This document shows positions 12,968 through 25,499 of a stretch of DNA of 64,000 nucleotides, one piece after another. A program made the position numbers and the translations under genes. Every line of letters begins with the position of its first letter. Position 1 is the stretch's first letter. Source of the stretch: Ephydatia muelleri. Taxonomy: Eukaryota; Porifera; Demospongiae; Spongillida; Spongillidae. The stretch lies in the NCBI GenBank assembly GCA_013339895.1, contig JABACO010000005.1:10299336-10363335 (forward strand). Direction: 5' to 3'. Under the pieces are notes generated by a model, which worked only from the letters and a program-made list of their open reading frames with translations, had not been told where the DNA came from and did no database searches.

Positions 12968-13339
12968 CTCACACAAATTAATTTGCAACCACTCAACTAC
13001 ATCGTTTTTACGTTGTTAAGACGGGCAGATCAAGTACTTCTTAGTACTCTATCGCGCGCGTTTATTTGTTCTCGAAACAGACTCGCATTGTGTTTCAGTT
13101 TATACTGGAGAGTGCATTGATAACTGTTACAAGCTCTGCGAGGCTTTACGTGAGTTTCAAAGGTGAGCGTGGCTGCATGCATGAGCATTTGCGTGAGCAA
13201 AAAAAAATATGAGCATTTGCGTGAGCAAACAAAGCAATAAAATGGAGAAAACTTTTGAAACCCCTGATTCCAGCTGTCTCGAAATCAAAAACCACATCTC
13301 CGCGTGCTGAAATTTTTAGCAGGAGGTTTTCTGTGAAAT

Positions 13340-14245
13340 ATGTCTTCCGAACCTAGCGCCGTTCCTAGAATAAAGGTAAGGTTATGTTGTCAGGCACACG
13401 ATTCAGCAAAACGAATTAGTCAAATAAGTAACACAGGTAATATAGAGCAATGCAATTAGTAAACAAGCCAGTACTGTACATATATAGACATACACAAGCC
13501 AGAATCAGCCACATCCCTACTCATCTGTAGTTCAATTGTACCAGCTAGTGATCGACCACATTCCTACACACTCATTTATGCAAGGTTGTGGTTGAATGTA
13601 CCACTGGATGCCTGCCTGCGACCTTTGTGGCTGACCTAAGACAAGTCATAGACCATCACAATGCAGGAGGGGTGGATAATGTATGCATAGAAATAACATG
13701 CCAAGATACCTGTCAAGCAACTCCAGTTGTAGAGGGCTCCAAGATATGTTACAAATGCCAGCCAGTTCAGAAACTTGTACAGTGCAGTGCCCACGAGGTA
13801 AATTGCTTGGTTGTCATAGAAACAATACCCCATTTATACACTTTGTGGGCTTCCTACATCAGGTTACTCAAGAGGAGGACCCACCAGTGCTGAATGGTAC
13901 TCCTAATGAACCTTGCATAATCCGTCGGCCACCTGTGTTCCTCACTGGGAGAGCTGTCCCATCCTTAGCCAATGACAGAAAGCGGTACAAACTTTACCAG
14001 CAATTCTGGAAGCTTTTAAAAGACCTGGGGTTGTGGGACCACCCAACATACCTGGCGAGGAAGGGATTGGTGACGCACCCATTGGACAGAAGAGAGATAA
14101 TGCCAAAATGTGTACAAAATGTGAATGATCCAACCTTCGTATTAGAAAGTGTACTTATAATCTCTTTGCTACATAGGAAATCAGAAGCAGGTATCCAAAT
14201 CCAGTGGGCATTCCTTACACTAACTACAGATCATCATTTATGTAA
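13340..14245 (+). CDS. P2X7-C-like domain protein of the 13.8-kb element
   Basis: Four exons with matching phases: 13340-13375 (MSSEPSAVPRIK), 13585-13797, 13863-14111 and 14177-14245, giving about 188 residues. Exon 2 is Cys-rich (CIEITCQDTC, KICYKC). Exon 3 has RRPPVFLTGRAVPSLANDRK and a Trp-rich helical part (FWKLLKDLGLWDHPTYLARK). Exons 3 and 4 join as REIMPKC-EIRSRYPNPVGIPYTNY. The (I/L)xPxC...RYP-P-G-YT pattern resembles the C-terminal ballast-like domain of P2X7 receptors, which also occurs alone in many invertebrate proteins. There is no membrane segment, so this is not a receptor. It is divergent from the transposase gene of the same element. The reading frame looks intact. Confidence 0.65.
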
Positions 14246-14604
14246 CAGTATTGTATGTGTTGCTGACCAGTACCTCTGACTCATGAATGTGTGCGTATTC
14301 ATATTGCTGCCTGTTCATTTGATTATCCCATTATGCACAGATAGCACGAGGGGGCATTCATCTGCATGCTATGGGAAAGTTGTGGAAATGAATGAACTGA
14401 ATGGTTTCCAATACTGTTTTAGCTGAAATAGCTCAATCAATATAGAAAACATGTACATTTGCGTTCCTACAGTATTTCATGCAGATGAGAGATACGACTT
14501 TGCCAAGCCTTATCAATCCCATGTTTAGGCTTACAAAGGGCATCACTAGTAGCCTCCAGTCCATTCAAGACACACATTCACCAAGTTCCAAGTGTCTATG
14601 TGCA

Positions 14605-14735
14605 GGCTTCGGGGTTGTCCTCAGGCAGGTTATGGACCACCACAACGTGGAAGAATGCACATGTAGTTTAGTAGTCACACAAGTCCATCAAGTGCCAGCT
14701 GCAGCCATGGTTCAAGATCTGCAAGGAAAATGAGA
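14605..14735 (+). pseudogene. degenerate duplicate of exon 2 of the P2X7-C-like gene
   Basis: The segment encoding FGVVLRQVMDHHNVEECTC parallels FVADLRQVIDHHNAGGVDN of 13585-13797, and the DNA downstream (GTCCATCAAGTGCCAGCTGCAG) parallels the end of the first copy's Cys-rich block. It is not followed by a copy of the later exons. It is probably a tandem duplication relic inside the element. Confidence 0.5.
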
Positions 14736-15436
14736 CGAAATTGATTTGCTTTCATAATGTACATACATCATTGGCTGTCAGATGCAGATCTGACAAAGTA
14801 AATCTGTTGTTCGTACTGGTAGTTCTAAAAAGAACTGTTTTGAGATAAAGACAGGGATATCAATTCATAAAATGAGACATGTGGCTGACAAAAGACATCT
14901 GGGCATAAAAATTATGTAAATATAGTAAATCACCTACAGCCACAGAACTTTAGTTATCTTCTTCCTCTTCATCCCCACCGTCCTCTGAACAAACATAGTC
15001 ATCATCCTCACGTGCACTGTCCACATAGTCTCCATCATACAGAGCTGCATCATCTGGCAACACCATCTCATCATCATCTTCATCATCCTGAAGTATCCTA
15101 AAAAGTACTTGTCTTACAACAATTATTAGGCATCACTGATCGTCACTTACTGTTGAGACGTGATGTTCCTGAGAACGTACATACTCCAGATGTTGTTTAC
15201 AAAACGATATGTTTTCTTGACCAACACATTGTATGTGGAGTGATGGTCTGGTCGGCGAACATCTGTGTATTCGTGGTGACTTGTTGCCATCCTTTGACAG
15301 TTTTCATTCTGATCGATGTGGTTGCATAATCTCATCACACATACAGAACAAGCAGAACACTCACCCAATCCATCACAGCCAAGTTCATACGCATTTCAAA
15401 TGTCTTGGTGTGGAAGTGAATTCTCTTTGGGAGGTA

Positions 15437-15625
15437 CACTGCGTAAAAAATTGTGTTTACGCGTGCGGTAAATAATACGTAAACATGATGTAAAGGTCAC
15501 ATTTACGTATATTTACTTGTATTTACGACGACGCAAACGTGATGTTTACATGACGGTGTAAAGATGGTAAAGGCTGGTTTTACTCATGTTTGCGCATCGC
15601 AAACATGATGTCAAATGTAACATTT
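15437..15625. promoter_or_regulatory. left terminal and subterminal repeats of the CACTA element
   Basis: Short motifs such as TTTACG and GCAAACATGATG (or their complements) recur every 15-30 bp. Similar GTAAATAT and GCAAAC motifs fill 22530-22804 at the other end. Such arrays are the usual binding sites of CACTA transposition proteins; that use is inferred here. Confidence 0.7.
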
Positions 15626-15801
15626 GCAATAGCTTTACACAAGGTATACAAAGGTGTTCTATAAATACACAACATTATGACGTCTTATTTTTACAACACG
15701 CCTATAGTTTAAAAATATCTTGGTTCACATCTATTATTGAAGTTAAAATATTTTGATATCAATATATACATACAGTACATTACACATCACGATAACTAAA
15801 A

Positions 15802-17014
15802 TTAACAGTCAGACACTTTTGCCCACGCAGGGCAGGATGGTGGAGGTTTTGCTGTAAATCCGCTCGGCGAGGATGGTTCAGTAGCGCTAGCACGGCACCG
15901 CTTGCGGCACATTTCAGCTGCTCTTGATGTTCTTTTTCTTGCACTTTTGCGATCCAGTGATTGGAACATTTCGTTCACGCTTGGATTTCTCCACGGGAGA
16001 GTGTGAATGAGGAGCACCTTTAATCGTTCCCCCATGTGCTCGTCCTCACCCGATTCCTCGGCGCTTTCTTCCGAAGACATGTATTCGATGCGAAGAATAG
16101 AAGAAAACTTTTCTTTCTGCTCCTGTGTTAAAGTTGTTGATCCCGACAGAGCTACTTTGCAATTCTGAAGTTTCTGTATGCCAAATGATTATTGATTAAT
16201 GCTAATACACATCACGTTAAATTCTGCATAGTCATAAACGTACGTGGTGCTTTCGCTGAAGCCTTCGTTGTTTTTTTCTCGCGTCTGGAAGTTTGTTGTT
16301 AGTTTGTAGACGCGAGCGCCGCTTCAGAGTTGTGAAGTATTTTTTGGTGGCTTCTGTAAAAACATTGTTTGAATATATACATGTATACTCTCTTGCATGG
16401 ATAGTGACTTACTTTGTACAACGGAAGCAGGATACTTCTCGTTGACACAGGCTGTTACAATCTCCGATGTCACCCGCATATTTTCAGGCGAAGAAAAACT
16501 GTGCAATACATGCAATTATAAGGTTATGTTTTCAAATGCAAATTGCTTACCCTGAACTTGTGTCCCATTGCATAGGTGCATCCAGTCTTTCTCGAAGATG
16601 CCTCACAACACTGTGAATAGATGTCTATAGAAAGCACGTTATTGATATTAAATGCATGATAAAGTTCAATATACTTTACCAACAGTTCTTTTGGTGCTTT
16701 CTTAGAAACTGCACATTGTTCGATGGAAGAGGCAGCTGGTTGCGTAGACTTGGCCTGTAAGTCCGCCACTTGTTCTTGGAGCGATTTAATCGCCGCAAGT
16801 ATCTGGACGTTAACATTACCAGTACTGCCGGCGGCACTTTCCTGTCGTCGGGAATCTAAAACAAATGGTCCTCATTTGCATGAAATGAATGATTTTTTTT
16901 TTTACCTGCAGGCTGCAACAAAGATCTCGACGACGACAGAAAAGGTGACGAAACCCTACGCTCGCTGTCTTCACCCGTTCCGAGTGGTCGAACGGGAGTA
17001 CGAGCTGATGACAT
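15802..17014 (-). CDS. CACTA accessory protein with coiled coil
   Basis: Minus-strand multi-exon gene, divergent from the transposase. It starts at 17014 (MSSARTPVRPLGTG). The second exon has a coiled-coil-like heptad stretch (ILAAIKSLQEQVADLQAK). Then come SVVRHLRERLDAPMQWDTSSG-type, SSPENMRVTSEIVTACVNEK, a basic REKKQRRLQRKHH segment and an acidic SSEESAEESGEDEH block. It stops at 15802. It occupies the place of the second, DNA-binding subterminal-repeat protein of CACTA elements. The role is inferred from position and charge, not from a recognised domain. Exon borders between 16080 and 16500 are approximate. Confidence 0.55.
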
Positions 17015-17235
17015 ACTGACTGATTCAAAGAAAAATGAATGCAACAGATAGTGAAACTATAATCATGCATACATGAGCTGCTGTCAACAGCTGCATTATG
17101 TGACGCGCGCGTTTTTTTTGAAAAATGATTAGTCTGATTTTACCGCCTTGTGTATTTTTATTTATAGAATGAAATTGATTGGTCCGAATTTTCTGACGTT
17201 TTTATTTTGAAAAACTTCGCGTCTGTGTATATACA

Positions 17236-20207
17236 ATGGATCGGAATCATTTGTATCGATATTGCGAACACTGTGAGGAATTTATATCAGCACGTACATT
17301 TTTAAGGCACAAGGAGGCATACTACGATGATCACACGCGGATTTGGAGTAAAGATTGTCAATCTGTTCCGTCTACATCTGAGGATGAGGGGGATGATGGT
17401 GGTGCAATTCAATTAAATTCAGGTCAGGGATAAATTATCATACTGACATCCATCCATGTAGTAAGCCTTGTCGTATTAGCAATCATTTTGGATGTGCACT
17501 GTCACTGATAATCCTCCATTATTTTTTCATAGGCAGTGATAATTCGGAAGGTTTAAGTGATGATGAGATGGATAACTCCACTGCTGAGCTACAAGCTACG
17601 GAGGACTGCCTGGAAGATGAGGTGGATGATGGTGAGGTGTGGGAAGGTGTGAATGTTTCTGAAATTGAAGGTGACATGATGGAAAAATCAACTAATTCCT
17701 TGCATGAGCATCTCGTGCATCTAGAAACTGATGTCTGTAGTGACGACTCTTCAAGAGTTGTAGCTTTCTTTTTAGTACTTTTGTCTAAGTGGTCATCAAG
17801 ATACAACATCTCAATAGCTGCAGTCTCAGCTTTAATTCGCATTATCAGCTGTGTTTTTATCATTGTAGGTAGGTTTTCATCTTTTGTTGCCCAGATGACA
17901 ACCATTTTTCCAACCTCAATTATAGGCTTACATAGTTGTCTCAATGTTAACAGCAATGACTTTAGGCGTTTAGTTTCTTGCCCGAAATGCCATACTCTTT
18001 ATGAGTTTGAGAAGTGTTTTGTTGATAAAGCTAAAATGATCCCCAAAGTGTGCTCATTTTCCAAGTTCCCCAACCACCCTCATCGTTCCCGAAGGCAGCA
18101 TTGCGGATCTCAACTTTTGAGGGCTGTAGTCACTAAAGATGGGGATCACAAGTTCTATCCTTTGAAAGTGTACTGTTATAAACCTCTTATAGAATCGTTG
18201 CAAACTTTGCTTAGTAAGCCAGGTGTTTTGAACTCATGTGAACATTGGAGTGAACGGAAGATACCCAAGGATACTCTTTGTGATATCTATGATGGCAAGA
18301 TTTGGGAGGAGTTCCAGTATGTCAATGGGTCAGCATTCCTTGCTGCCCCCCATAACATAGGCCTAATGATGAACGTTGACTGGTTTACCCCATTCAAGCA
18401 CACACCATACAGTGTTGGAGCTGTGTATTAATCTGTTATGAATCTTCCACGCTCAAAAAGATTTTTAAAAGAAAACATGATTCTTTTTTGTTTAATTCCA
18501 GGTCCAAATGAGCCTCCGCTTAATATTAATTCTTACCTGGAGCCCTTAGTGGAGGAATTAAAGGTTTTGTGGAGTGAGGGCATGGTCATTAATATGCCAG
18601 ACAACCCAGGCCAGCAAGTGCATTTGAAAGCAGGACTGCTTTGTGTAGCCTGTGATATTCCTGCAGCAAGGAAAGTTTGTGGATTTTTAGGCCACATGGC
18701 TAAATTGGGATGTTCAAAGTGCACTAAAGAGTTTCACATCAACTGTGAAACTGGTCATGCTTGTTTTGGTTGTTTCGATGATGGCGAAGATGAATCGCCC
18801 TTACGAAATGAATCTGACCACCGTGAACAAGCAGATTTGGCCTCCATGCAAACAACTCAAGCTGCAAGAGATCGTATAGAATCACAATACGGTTCACGAT
18901 TTACTGCTTTAATGCTTTTGGAATACTTTGATTGTGTTCGCTTTCATATAGTTGACCCCATGCACAACCTATTCCTTGGAACAGCAAAACACATTATGAA
19001 GAACGTATGGTTAGATGATATTGAACCTATTATACCTAAAAGGTTTCATGCAATGATGCAAGAGAAAGTTGATAAGTGTGAAACTCCTTCTTCAATGGGT
19101 AGAATCCCACATAAAATTGCATCATCATTCAGTTCTTTTACAGCAGACCAATGGAAAACATGGACAATGGTTTTTTCTATGTATGCCCTTCATGGCGTGC
19201 TAGAACAGGAGCATCTTGAGTGCTGGTATCTATTTGTACAAGCATGCAACATCCTAGTTTCCCCTATGCTGAAGATTCATGATGCTATGGAGGGACACAA
19301 GTTACTATTGCAGTTTTGCAAGCAGTTTCAGCGGCTGTATGGTAAGGACAAGGTTACGCCTAACATGCACATGCACATGCACATCTTGAACTGCATTTTG
19401 GACTATGGGCCTGTCTATGCATTCTGGTTATTTTCATTTGAAAGATACAATGGTATTTTGGGTAGCTATAGAACTAACAACAGGTCTATTGAAGTACAGT
19501 TAATGAGGCATTTTGTTCAAGAAATGGAAATAGGCAAGTTACATATAAGAGATGAAAACTACACTGCCCATTCGATTGTACAGGAGTTAGACCAAACAGC
19601 TGCAGTTGTTGGAACTCTCAATGACATGCTTGCTCAAAATTCTAATTCACATTTGGAAATTCAGACTGCATCAAGATTGCCTGCATGTGAGGTAAATAGA
19701 ATGATTTGGCATTGTCTTGAACCATATGACCTTGTAGGTGTTAGTAAAGAAATTTTTCTTGATGAATCTTCCATTGCCTACTTAATCGAATCATACAAAG
19801 TTTTATACAATCAAGCAGCAAACTATCAGCAAATATCATTTTATGCCAAGAAACATTCTAAAATTAAGTTCGGTAACAATGTGTATGGTTCACAACAAAG
19901 CAAATCCAAAAGATCATCCTTCATATTGGCAGCATGGTGTGGTAGAGACGGAAAAGTAGACATCAACACCGTTGACTTTCGGCCTGGACGTGTTCTATAT
20001 TTCTTCAAACACAGCTTTACAATTCAACAGAATGTAGTGCCACATGTATTTGCTTTTGTGCAATGGTATCAACATCATTCTTCGCAGCATAATGTAGCTA
20101 CTACCAGAAGACCTGGTGTGCAAACTTGTTCGAACCGTTTGGGCCAGCAAGTTTTCTTCCTGTGCAAAGGATACAATCCCAATTTGTGGCAGGATTCAAC
20201 AGCATGA
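17236..20207 (+). pseudogene. CACTA/EnSpm transposase (tnp2 family), one premature stop
   Basis: Exon 1 (17236 to about 17424) encodes a CxxC...H zinc-finger-like start (YCEHCEEFISARTFLRHK). A large exon follows from about 17534 to 20207. Family landmarks: SCPKCHTLYEF, HNIGLMMNVDWFTPFKH, IPGPNEPPLNINSYLEPL, LLCVACDIPAARKVCGFLGH, KLGCSKC, and FHIVDPMHNLFLGTAKH, where the Asp is a likely catalytic residue. A TAA at 18429-18431 interrupts the otherwise continuous frame between GAVY and SVMNLPRS, where relatives usually have Leu; a single T-to-A change (TTA to TAA) would explain it. The remainder is open, so inactivation is recent or the base is wrong. Confidence 0.85.
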
Positions 20208-20404
20208 ATGATGAAGACACACTATATGTGTGTCCTATACCACAGAAAACATTTATATGAATGAATATTAATACTCTACACACATCACAATGTTAACAGT
20301 TTGTACTCCTACAGTGTAATAGCCATTATTATTCATTAAACATGTATGCAAAACACGCACACCACAAAAAGCAGAACAGAATACGTAGTGCTTACACACT
20401 CCAC

Positions 20405-22195
20405 ACACACTAACTCCACCAATGTACACTTACACACTGCACCAGTGTACACACTCCACCAGTGTACACACTCCACACACTCCACCAGTGTACACACTCC
20501 ACACACTACACCAGTGCACACACTACACCAGTGTACACACTCCACCAGTGTACACACTCCACCAGTGTACACACTCCACCAGTGTACACACTACACCAGT
20601 GTACACACTCCACACACTCCACCAGTGTATACATACTCCACCAGTGTACACACTACACCAGTGTACACACTCCACCAGTGTACACACTCCACCAGTGTAC
20701 ACACTCCACACACTCCACCAGTGTATACATACTCCACCAGTGTACACACTACACCAGTGTACACACTCCACACACTCCACCAGTGTATACATACTCCACC
20801 AGTGTATACATACTCCACCAGTGTATACATACTCCACCAGTGTATACATACTCCACCAGTGTACACACTACACCAGTGTACACACTCCACCAGTGTACAC
20901 ACTACACCAGTGTACACACTCCACACACTCCACCAGTGTATACATACTCCACCAGTGTACACACTACACCAGTGTACACACTCCACCAGTGTACACACTA
21001 CACCAGTGTACACACTCCACCAGTGTATACATACTCCACCAGTGTACACACTACACCAGTGCACACACTCCACCAGTGTACACACTACACCAGTGCACAC
21101 ACTCCACACACTACACCAGTGCACACACTACACCAGTGTACACACTCCACCAGTGTACACACTCCACCAGTGTACACACTCCACCAGTGTACACACTCCA
21201 CACACTACACCAGTGTACACACTCCACACACTACACCAGTGTACACACTCCACCAGTGTACACACTCCACCAGTGTACACACTACACCAGTGTACACACT
21301 CCACCAGTGTATACATACTCCACCAGTGTACACACTACACCAGTGTACACACTCCACCAGTCTACACACTACACCAGTGCACACACTCCACACACTACAC
21401 CAGTGCACACACTACACCAGTGTACACACTCCACCAGTGTACACACTCCACCAGTGTACACACTCCACCAGTGTACACACTACACCAGTGCACACACTCC
21501 ACCAGTGTACACACTCCACACACTACACCAGTGCACACACTACACCAGTGTACACACTCCACCAGTGTACACACTCCACCAGTGTACACACTCCACCAGT
21601 GTACACACTCCACCAGTGTACACACTCCACCAGTGTACACACTACACCAGTGCACACACTACACCAGTGTACACACTCCACCAGTGTACACACTCCCCCA
21701 GTGTACACACTCCACCAGTGTACACACTCCACCAGTGTACACACTCCACCAGTGTACACACTCCACCAGTGTACACACTACACCAGTGTACACACTCCAC
21801 ACACTCCACCAGTGTATACATACTCCACCAGTGTACACACTACACCAGTGTACACACTCCACACACTACACCAGTGTACACACTCCACCAGTGTACACAC
21901 TCCACCAGTGTACACACTCCACCAGTGTACACACTACACCAGTGCACACACTACACCAGTGTTCACACTCCACCAGTGTACACACTACACCAGTGTACAC
22001 ACTCCACCAGTGTATACATACTCCACCAGTGTACACACTACACCAGTGCACACACTCCACCAGTGTACACACTACACCAGTGCACACACTCCACACACTA
22101 CACCAGTGCACACACTACACCAGTGCACACACTCCACCCGTGTACATACTCCACCAGTGTACATACTCCACCATAGTACATACTCCACCAGTGGC
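20405..22195. repeat. 17-bp minisatellite inside the CACTA element
   Basis: About 100 copies of TGTACACACTCCACCAG with variants (TACACC for TCCACC, inserted ACACTCC, TGTATACATACT). Because 17 is not a multiple of 3 and the unit has no stop on the + strand, three overlapping frames of about 600 codons stay open. They share the same composition and should not be taken as genes. Confidence 0.97.
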
Positions 22196-22529
22196 GCATT
22201 TGATGTTCCACAAGCGTCGTTTGTAGAAGTACTAGAAGCTGGGCACAAGCGGAACCAGATCATAATAATTACATTTGGGTGCATAGCCCGACCTTCGTGC
22301 GTTGGCTGAAGGTCGCGGGCGGCCGGTATGACTGTCGACTTGTCGCTTAACTTTATTCAAATTTGACTCTGCTCGCTCAAATAGCGCGAGTACGTAGTGT
22401 AGAATCGCGAGTGTGAGTCGTGAAGTCTCGAGCGCGAGTAGGGTCGAATCGAGTACGAGAGTGATCGACCTGGGCCGGGCCTGTAATGCACGATTTCGTT
22501 TATTTAGAATTTGGGTCATATATTTACTT

Positions 22530-22804
22530 ACCCTGTAAAGACAATGGCAAATCTATCGCTAGCAAACGTATTGCAAAGATGTAGGTAAATATATAACGGT
22601 ATATACACCTGTAGCAAATATGTTGTAAATATGTACGTAAATATGTAAGCACCTTTACGTATGTGGTAAATGTATTGCAAACATTAGCGTAAAGACATTA
22701 CATGTGTACATATGCGTAAATATGCGTGCAAAGATAATGTTTCATGTTTGCGACAAGTTTACGCATCGTGTTCAGACGTAGTAAACCTAACTTTTTGTGC
22801 AGTG
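22530..22804. promoter_or_regulatory. right subterminal repeats and terminus of the CACTA element
   Basis: Repeated GTAAATATG and GCAAACAT-type motifs, ending in TTTTTGTGCAGTG, the inverse of the left terminus. Between the minisatellite and this array, 22200-22500 is a GC-rich stretch with no gene. Confidence 0.7.
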
Positions 22805-25051
22805 GTAGGTGAGCAGTTGATGGTTAAACGACTCAACCCAGTAGGTATCCCGACACTGGAAGAACACAAATATGTATATTCACACGATATGTTGTTCATG
22901 TTACATACCAGATGGCACGAATCAGCGTTTTTGTAGATGAGGGTTTTTCGTAGTGCAGCCTCATATGCACTAATGGCTGCCGGCATAGTGAGAGGCTTCC
23001 TTTTTGGAACGTAACCTGGCTGTTGACAGGGACTCTCAGAAGAGCAACTTTGGTGATCACCCTGAATCACAGACAGGGATGCATATCACGTATGGAATGC
23101 ACTAATGCACATAAAAGACACACAATCACACACATTCACATCACATACACAGACATACACACATGCACACCCACCCACTATGTAAATACAAACCTGAAAG
23201 TGCTTGCTGATGTTCATGATCATTGCACATAGACGGACAGGGTTGCCACCACAGTTCCTCATGCACCAATACAAGTGCACCTTGGTGCACCTTGCTGAAT
23301 CAATATGTCCAAAAAGTACGTACCCTTATCAGAAAGTTCAGTGAACCACGTCCTATCCCTTGTATGACCGGCACAGATACGACGCAGCTGCTTCGCCACA
23401 TTCTTAGTGCCTGCAATAACTCCAATCAATTCACCAATGAAAACCTATAGATACCTTACCATGCCAAGTGTCGTAGGAATTGACCATCCCGAGTTGTCGT
23501 ACATACAGCTTTATAGTAGCCTGGTAGTCATGGGCTACCTCTGTGATGTTTAACCCTTTGTTAGAAAGAAAATGTGAAATTGTAAAAAGTTGGGACACAA
23601 GAGCAAACCTCGGGCAATAACTTGAGGCAAGACGATCTTAGTGCATGCCACTTCCCTGGTCTGAGCAACTCTGTGCTGCTGTCGGGAAAGAGTGGAAATT
23701 CCAACAATCCTGTGTGTACTGAAATGGACGATACGCTGATAAACACGGGCATTTAGAACTTATGTGCATACCTTCCAGCCAGACAAGGTACCGTTGAGTG
23801 GTATGCATTTGACGTAGAATCGTGACGTGCATCAGTTATAACCCACTATATTGTAAATATATAATTAAACTTTTTTTTTGTGGCACTCTAACCTCTCCAC
23901 TTGTAGCATGGTGAGGGCTTTCCTTCACACGTTCAACAGCAGCTTTCATGGACTCTTCTGCTACATCTGCCACCACTTGCTGGTAAAGTTGGTTTAGATA
24001 AACTGAATGAACATGGATTAGAACAGGATGTAAAATAATATAAATCGATCATCTCAGCCCCCACCTGAACTGATGTATTTCTGCTTCACTACACCCATAC
24101 CAGCAAATAAAGAAAAATTCATGTACTGGCGAGGCAACATGCCAGCACAGGTGAAAGCATGGACCAGTCTGCAAAAAGAATCACATTTACATTGATTTTA
24201 CTAAATCCAAATGGTACTCTTACTTCTGATTAGCAAGGTAATGACCAGCCAGCACTCTGGAACTAGCCCAGACACGTGACTGCTTGCAGTGTGGGCAAAC
24301 AAACTGGACCCTAGCTACATGTCCCCTCTAAGTGAGTAGTAAATGAGTTTTATACAGAGAATTGAACAGAATTACTTACGGTACTCATACCTTTATGAAA
24401 GAAGCTATAGTCCAAGATGGGTTGGAGAGACAGCCACACTGCTGGACAAGGCCCGAACAAAGACTCTTGAAGGTCTTACGCTCGACCACAAAGAGGTCTT
24501 GGTCACTGGCGTCTTCGTCTCCCGTATAGATCCCTAAGTAAGTTAGTAAACCCAATTTTGTATAACCGAACGTACATGTATATATCCATCCAACTAACCT
24601 GCAGAATCCAACATCATTTCATTCCTAGAATAGGATGTTCTGCTATTTGAGGCCTGAACATTCTCGGGTTGTGTCAATACACGGTCCCGCAAAGTACTCA
24701 ACACGCTGATAGTAGCGTTGAGGTTCCGCTTGCAACCGGGTGCAAGTAGTTGCTTCGCTGCCTCAAATCTACGCAGAAAAGTTTCCTTTTCCTCTTGAGA
24801 GGAAAAGGACCCTTGCAGATGCAGTCTAAACCTAGAGTACGTATCTTCTGGTGAAGAGGTCGCCATTATACGAACATGTGATCCAGTTTGTTAACTTAGT
24901 GTTATTAACTTCAGAAATGGTATTGATGCATGAAATGGCATTCAAAACATGCATGCGTGCTTGAACTTGTACGCTGTAACTGTTGTTGCCAAGCCTGTAG
25001 CTCTATGTATATGAAGCCACCATTTTTAATCTAAAACAGCCGCACGGCCGG

Positions 25052-25372
25052 TTGAAATTTTTGGATCCAAGCTCCTTTTATACGGCAACTCCTGCTTTAA
25101 TTACGATGAACCGCTGCAAAGTATGCTCAACCCCTGGTCTGCAACGAAAGAACAGGGAGAAGCTTGGAGTGCTGTCGACGAATTGCTGCATCAACAAATT
25201 GGTGGATCTAGCTCCGCAGTCGGGTTGGGACCATGTGAAGACGCGCGAAAATAAATTTGCGGAAGGCTATGTGTGTTTGACGTGTTATCGTACTGTTGAA
25301 AAGTGCATGTTCATCTTTGGAGAGTTCACCGACAACATTGGTCCATGTACAATCACCATCCTTGGCGCCTAG
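25052..25372 (+). CDS. Cys-rich ORF of the 13.8-kb element
   Basis: A 106-residue frame. The likely start is the Met before NRCKVC. CKVC, a CC pair and CLTCYRTVEKC form a possible zinc-binding module (CxxC...CxxC). It lies between the transposase and the RecQ relic, oriented away from both. It may be an exon of a longer protein such as a zinc-finger N-terminus; no downstream exon was found. Function unknown. Confidence 0.45.
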   Translation: MKFLDPSSFYTATPALITMNRCKVCSTPGLQRKNREKLGVLSTNCCINKLVDLAPQSGWDHVKTRENKFAEGYVCLTCYRTVEKCMFIFGEFTDNIGPCTITILGA

Positions 25373-25499
25373 GCACCTGCTCACTTTGTCTGATCTAGTT
25401 GTGATATCACTCTTATGACAGCTGTCACATTGCTAACATGTGGGGTGCTGCAGCTGTCCCTACATAATCACTTCTATGGCACAGCCACACAAAGGAGAT

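Larger units (their letters stand above)
15437..22804. mobile_element. CACTA/EnSpm DNA transposon, 7.4 kb
   Basis: Left end CACTGCGTAAAAA, right end the inverse of CACTGCACAAAAA, flanked by the 3-bp duplication GTA (15434-15436 and 22805-22807). Ends, duplication size and coding content all fit CACTA/EnSpm. It carries two divergent genes: an accessory protein (-, 17014-15802) and a tnp2-type transposase (+, 17236-20207). A 1.8-kb 17-bp minisatellite fills its right half. It has inserted into a transposase exon of the surrounding element. Confidence 0.93.
14950..24866 (-). pseudogene. transposase of the 13.8-kb element, split by the CACTA insertion
   Basis: Minus strand. It starts at 24866 (MATSSPEDTYSRFRLHLQGS) and runs through about 13 short exons to 23091-22805, resumes at 15436 and stops at 14950. 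Blocks in order: YTGDEDASDQDLFVVERK; a zinc-ribbon FVCPHCKQSRVWAS; LVHAFTCAGMLPRQYMNF; DSTSNAYHSTV; THRIVGISTLSRQQHR; GMVNSYDTWHGTKNVAKQ; TWFTELSDK; VHLYWCMRNCGGNPV; LPKRIHFHTKTFEMRMNLAV; TYRFVNNIWSMYV; then an acidic tail rich in D and E. This arrangement is shared by a large set of uncharacterised invertebrate proteins that I take to be DDE-type transposases; the exact acidic triad was not assigned. The CACTA element lies between LLTY and LPKRI; removing it and one GTA restores the exon. Apart from that insertion the exons read open. Confidence 0.75.

Noticed and set aside
20405..22195. CRISPR-like array
   Set aside because: Units abut without unique spacers and the genome is eukaryotic.
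20346..22309. Three overlapping forward frames of about 584-626 codons and many reverse frames
   Set aside because: All lie on the 17-bp minisatellite; they exist because the unit lacks stop codons.
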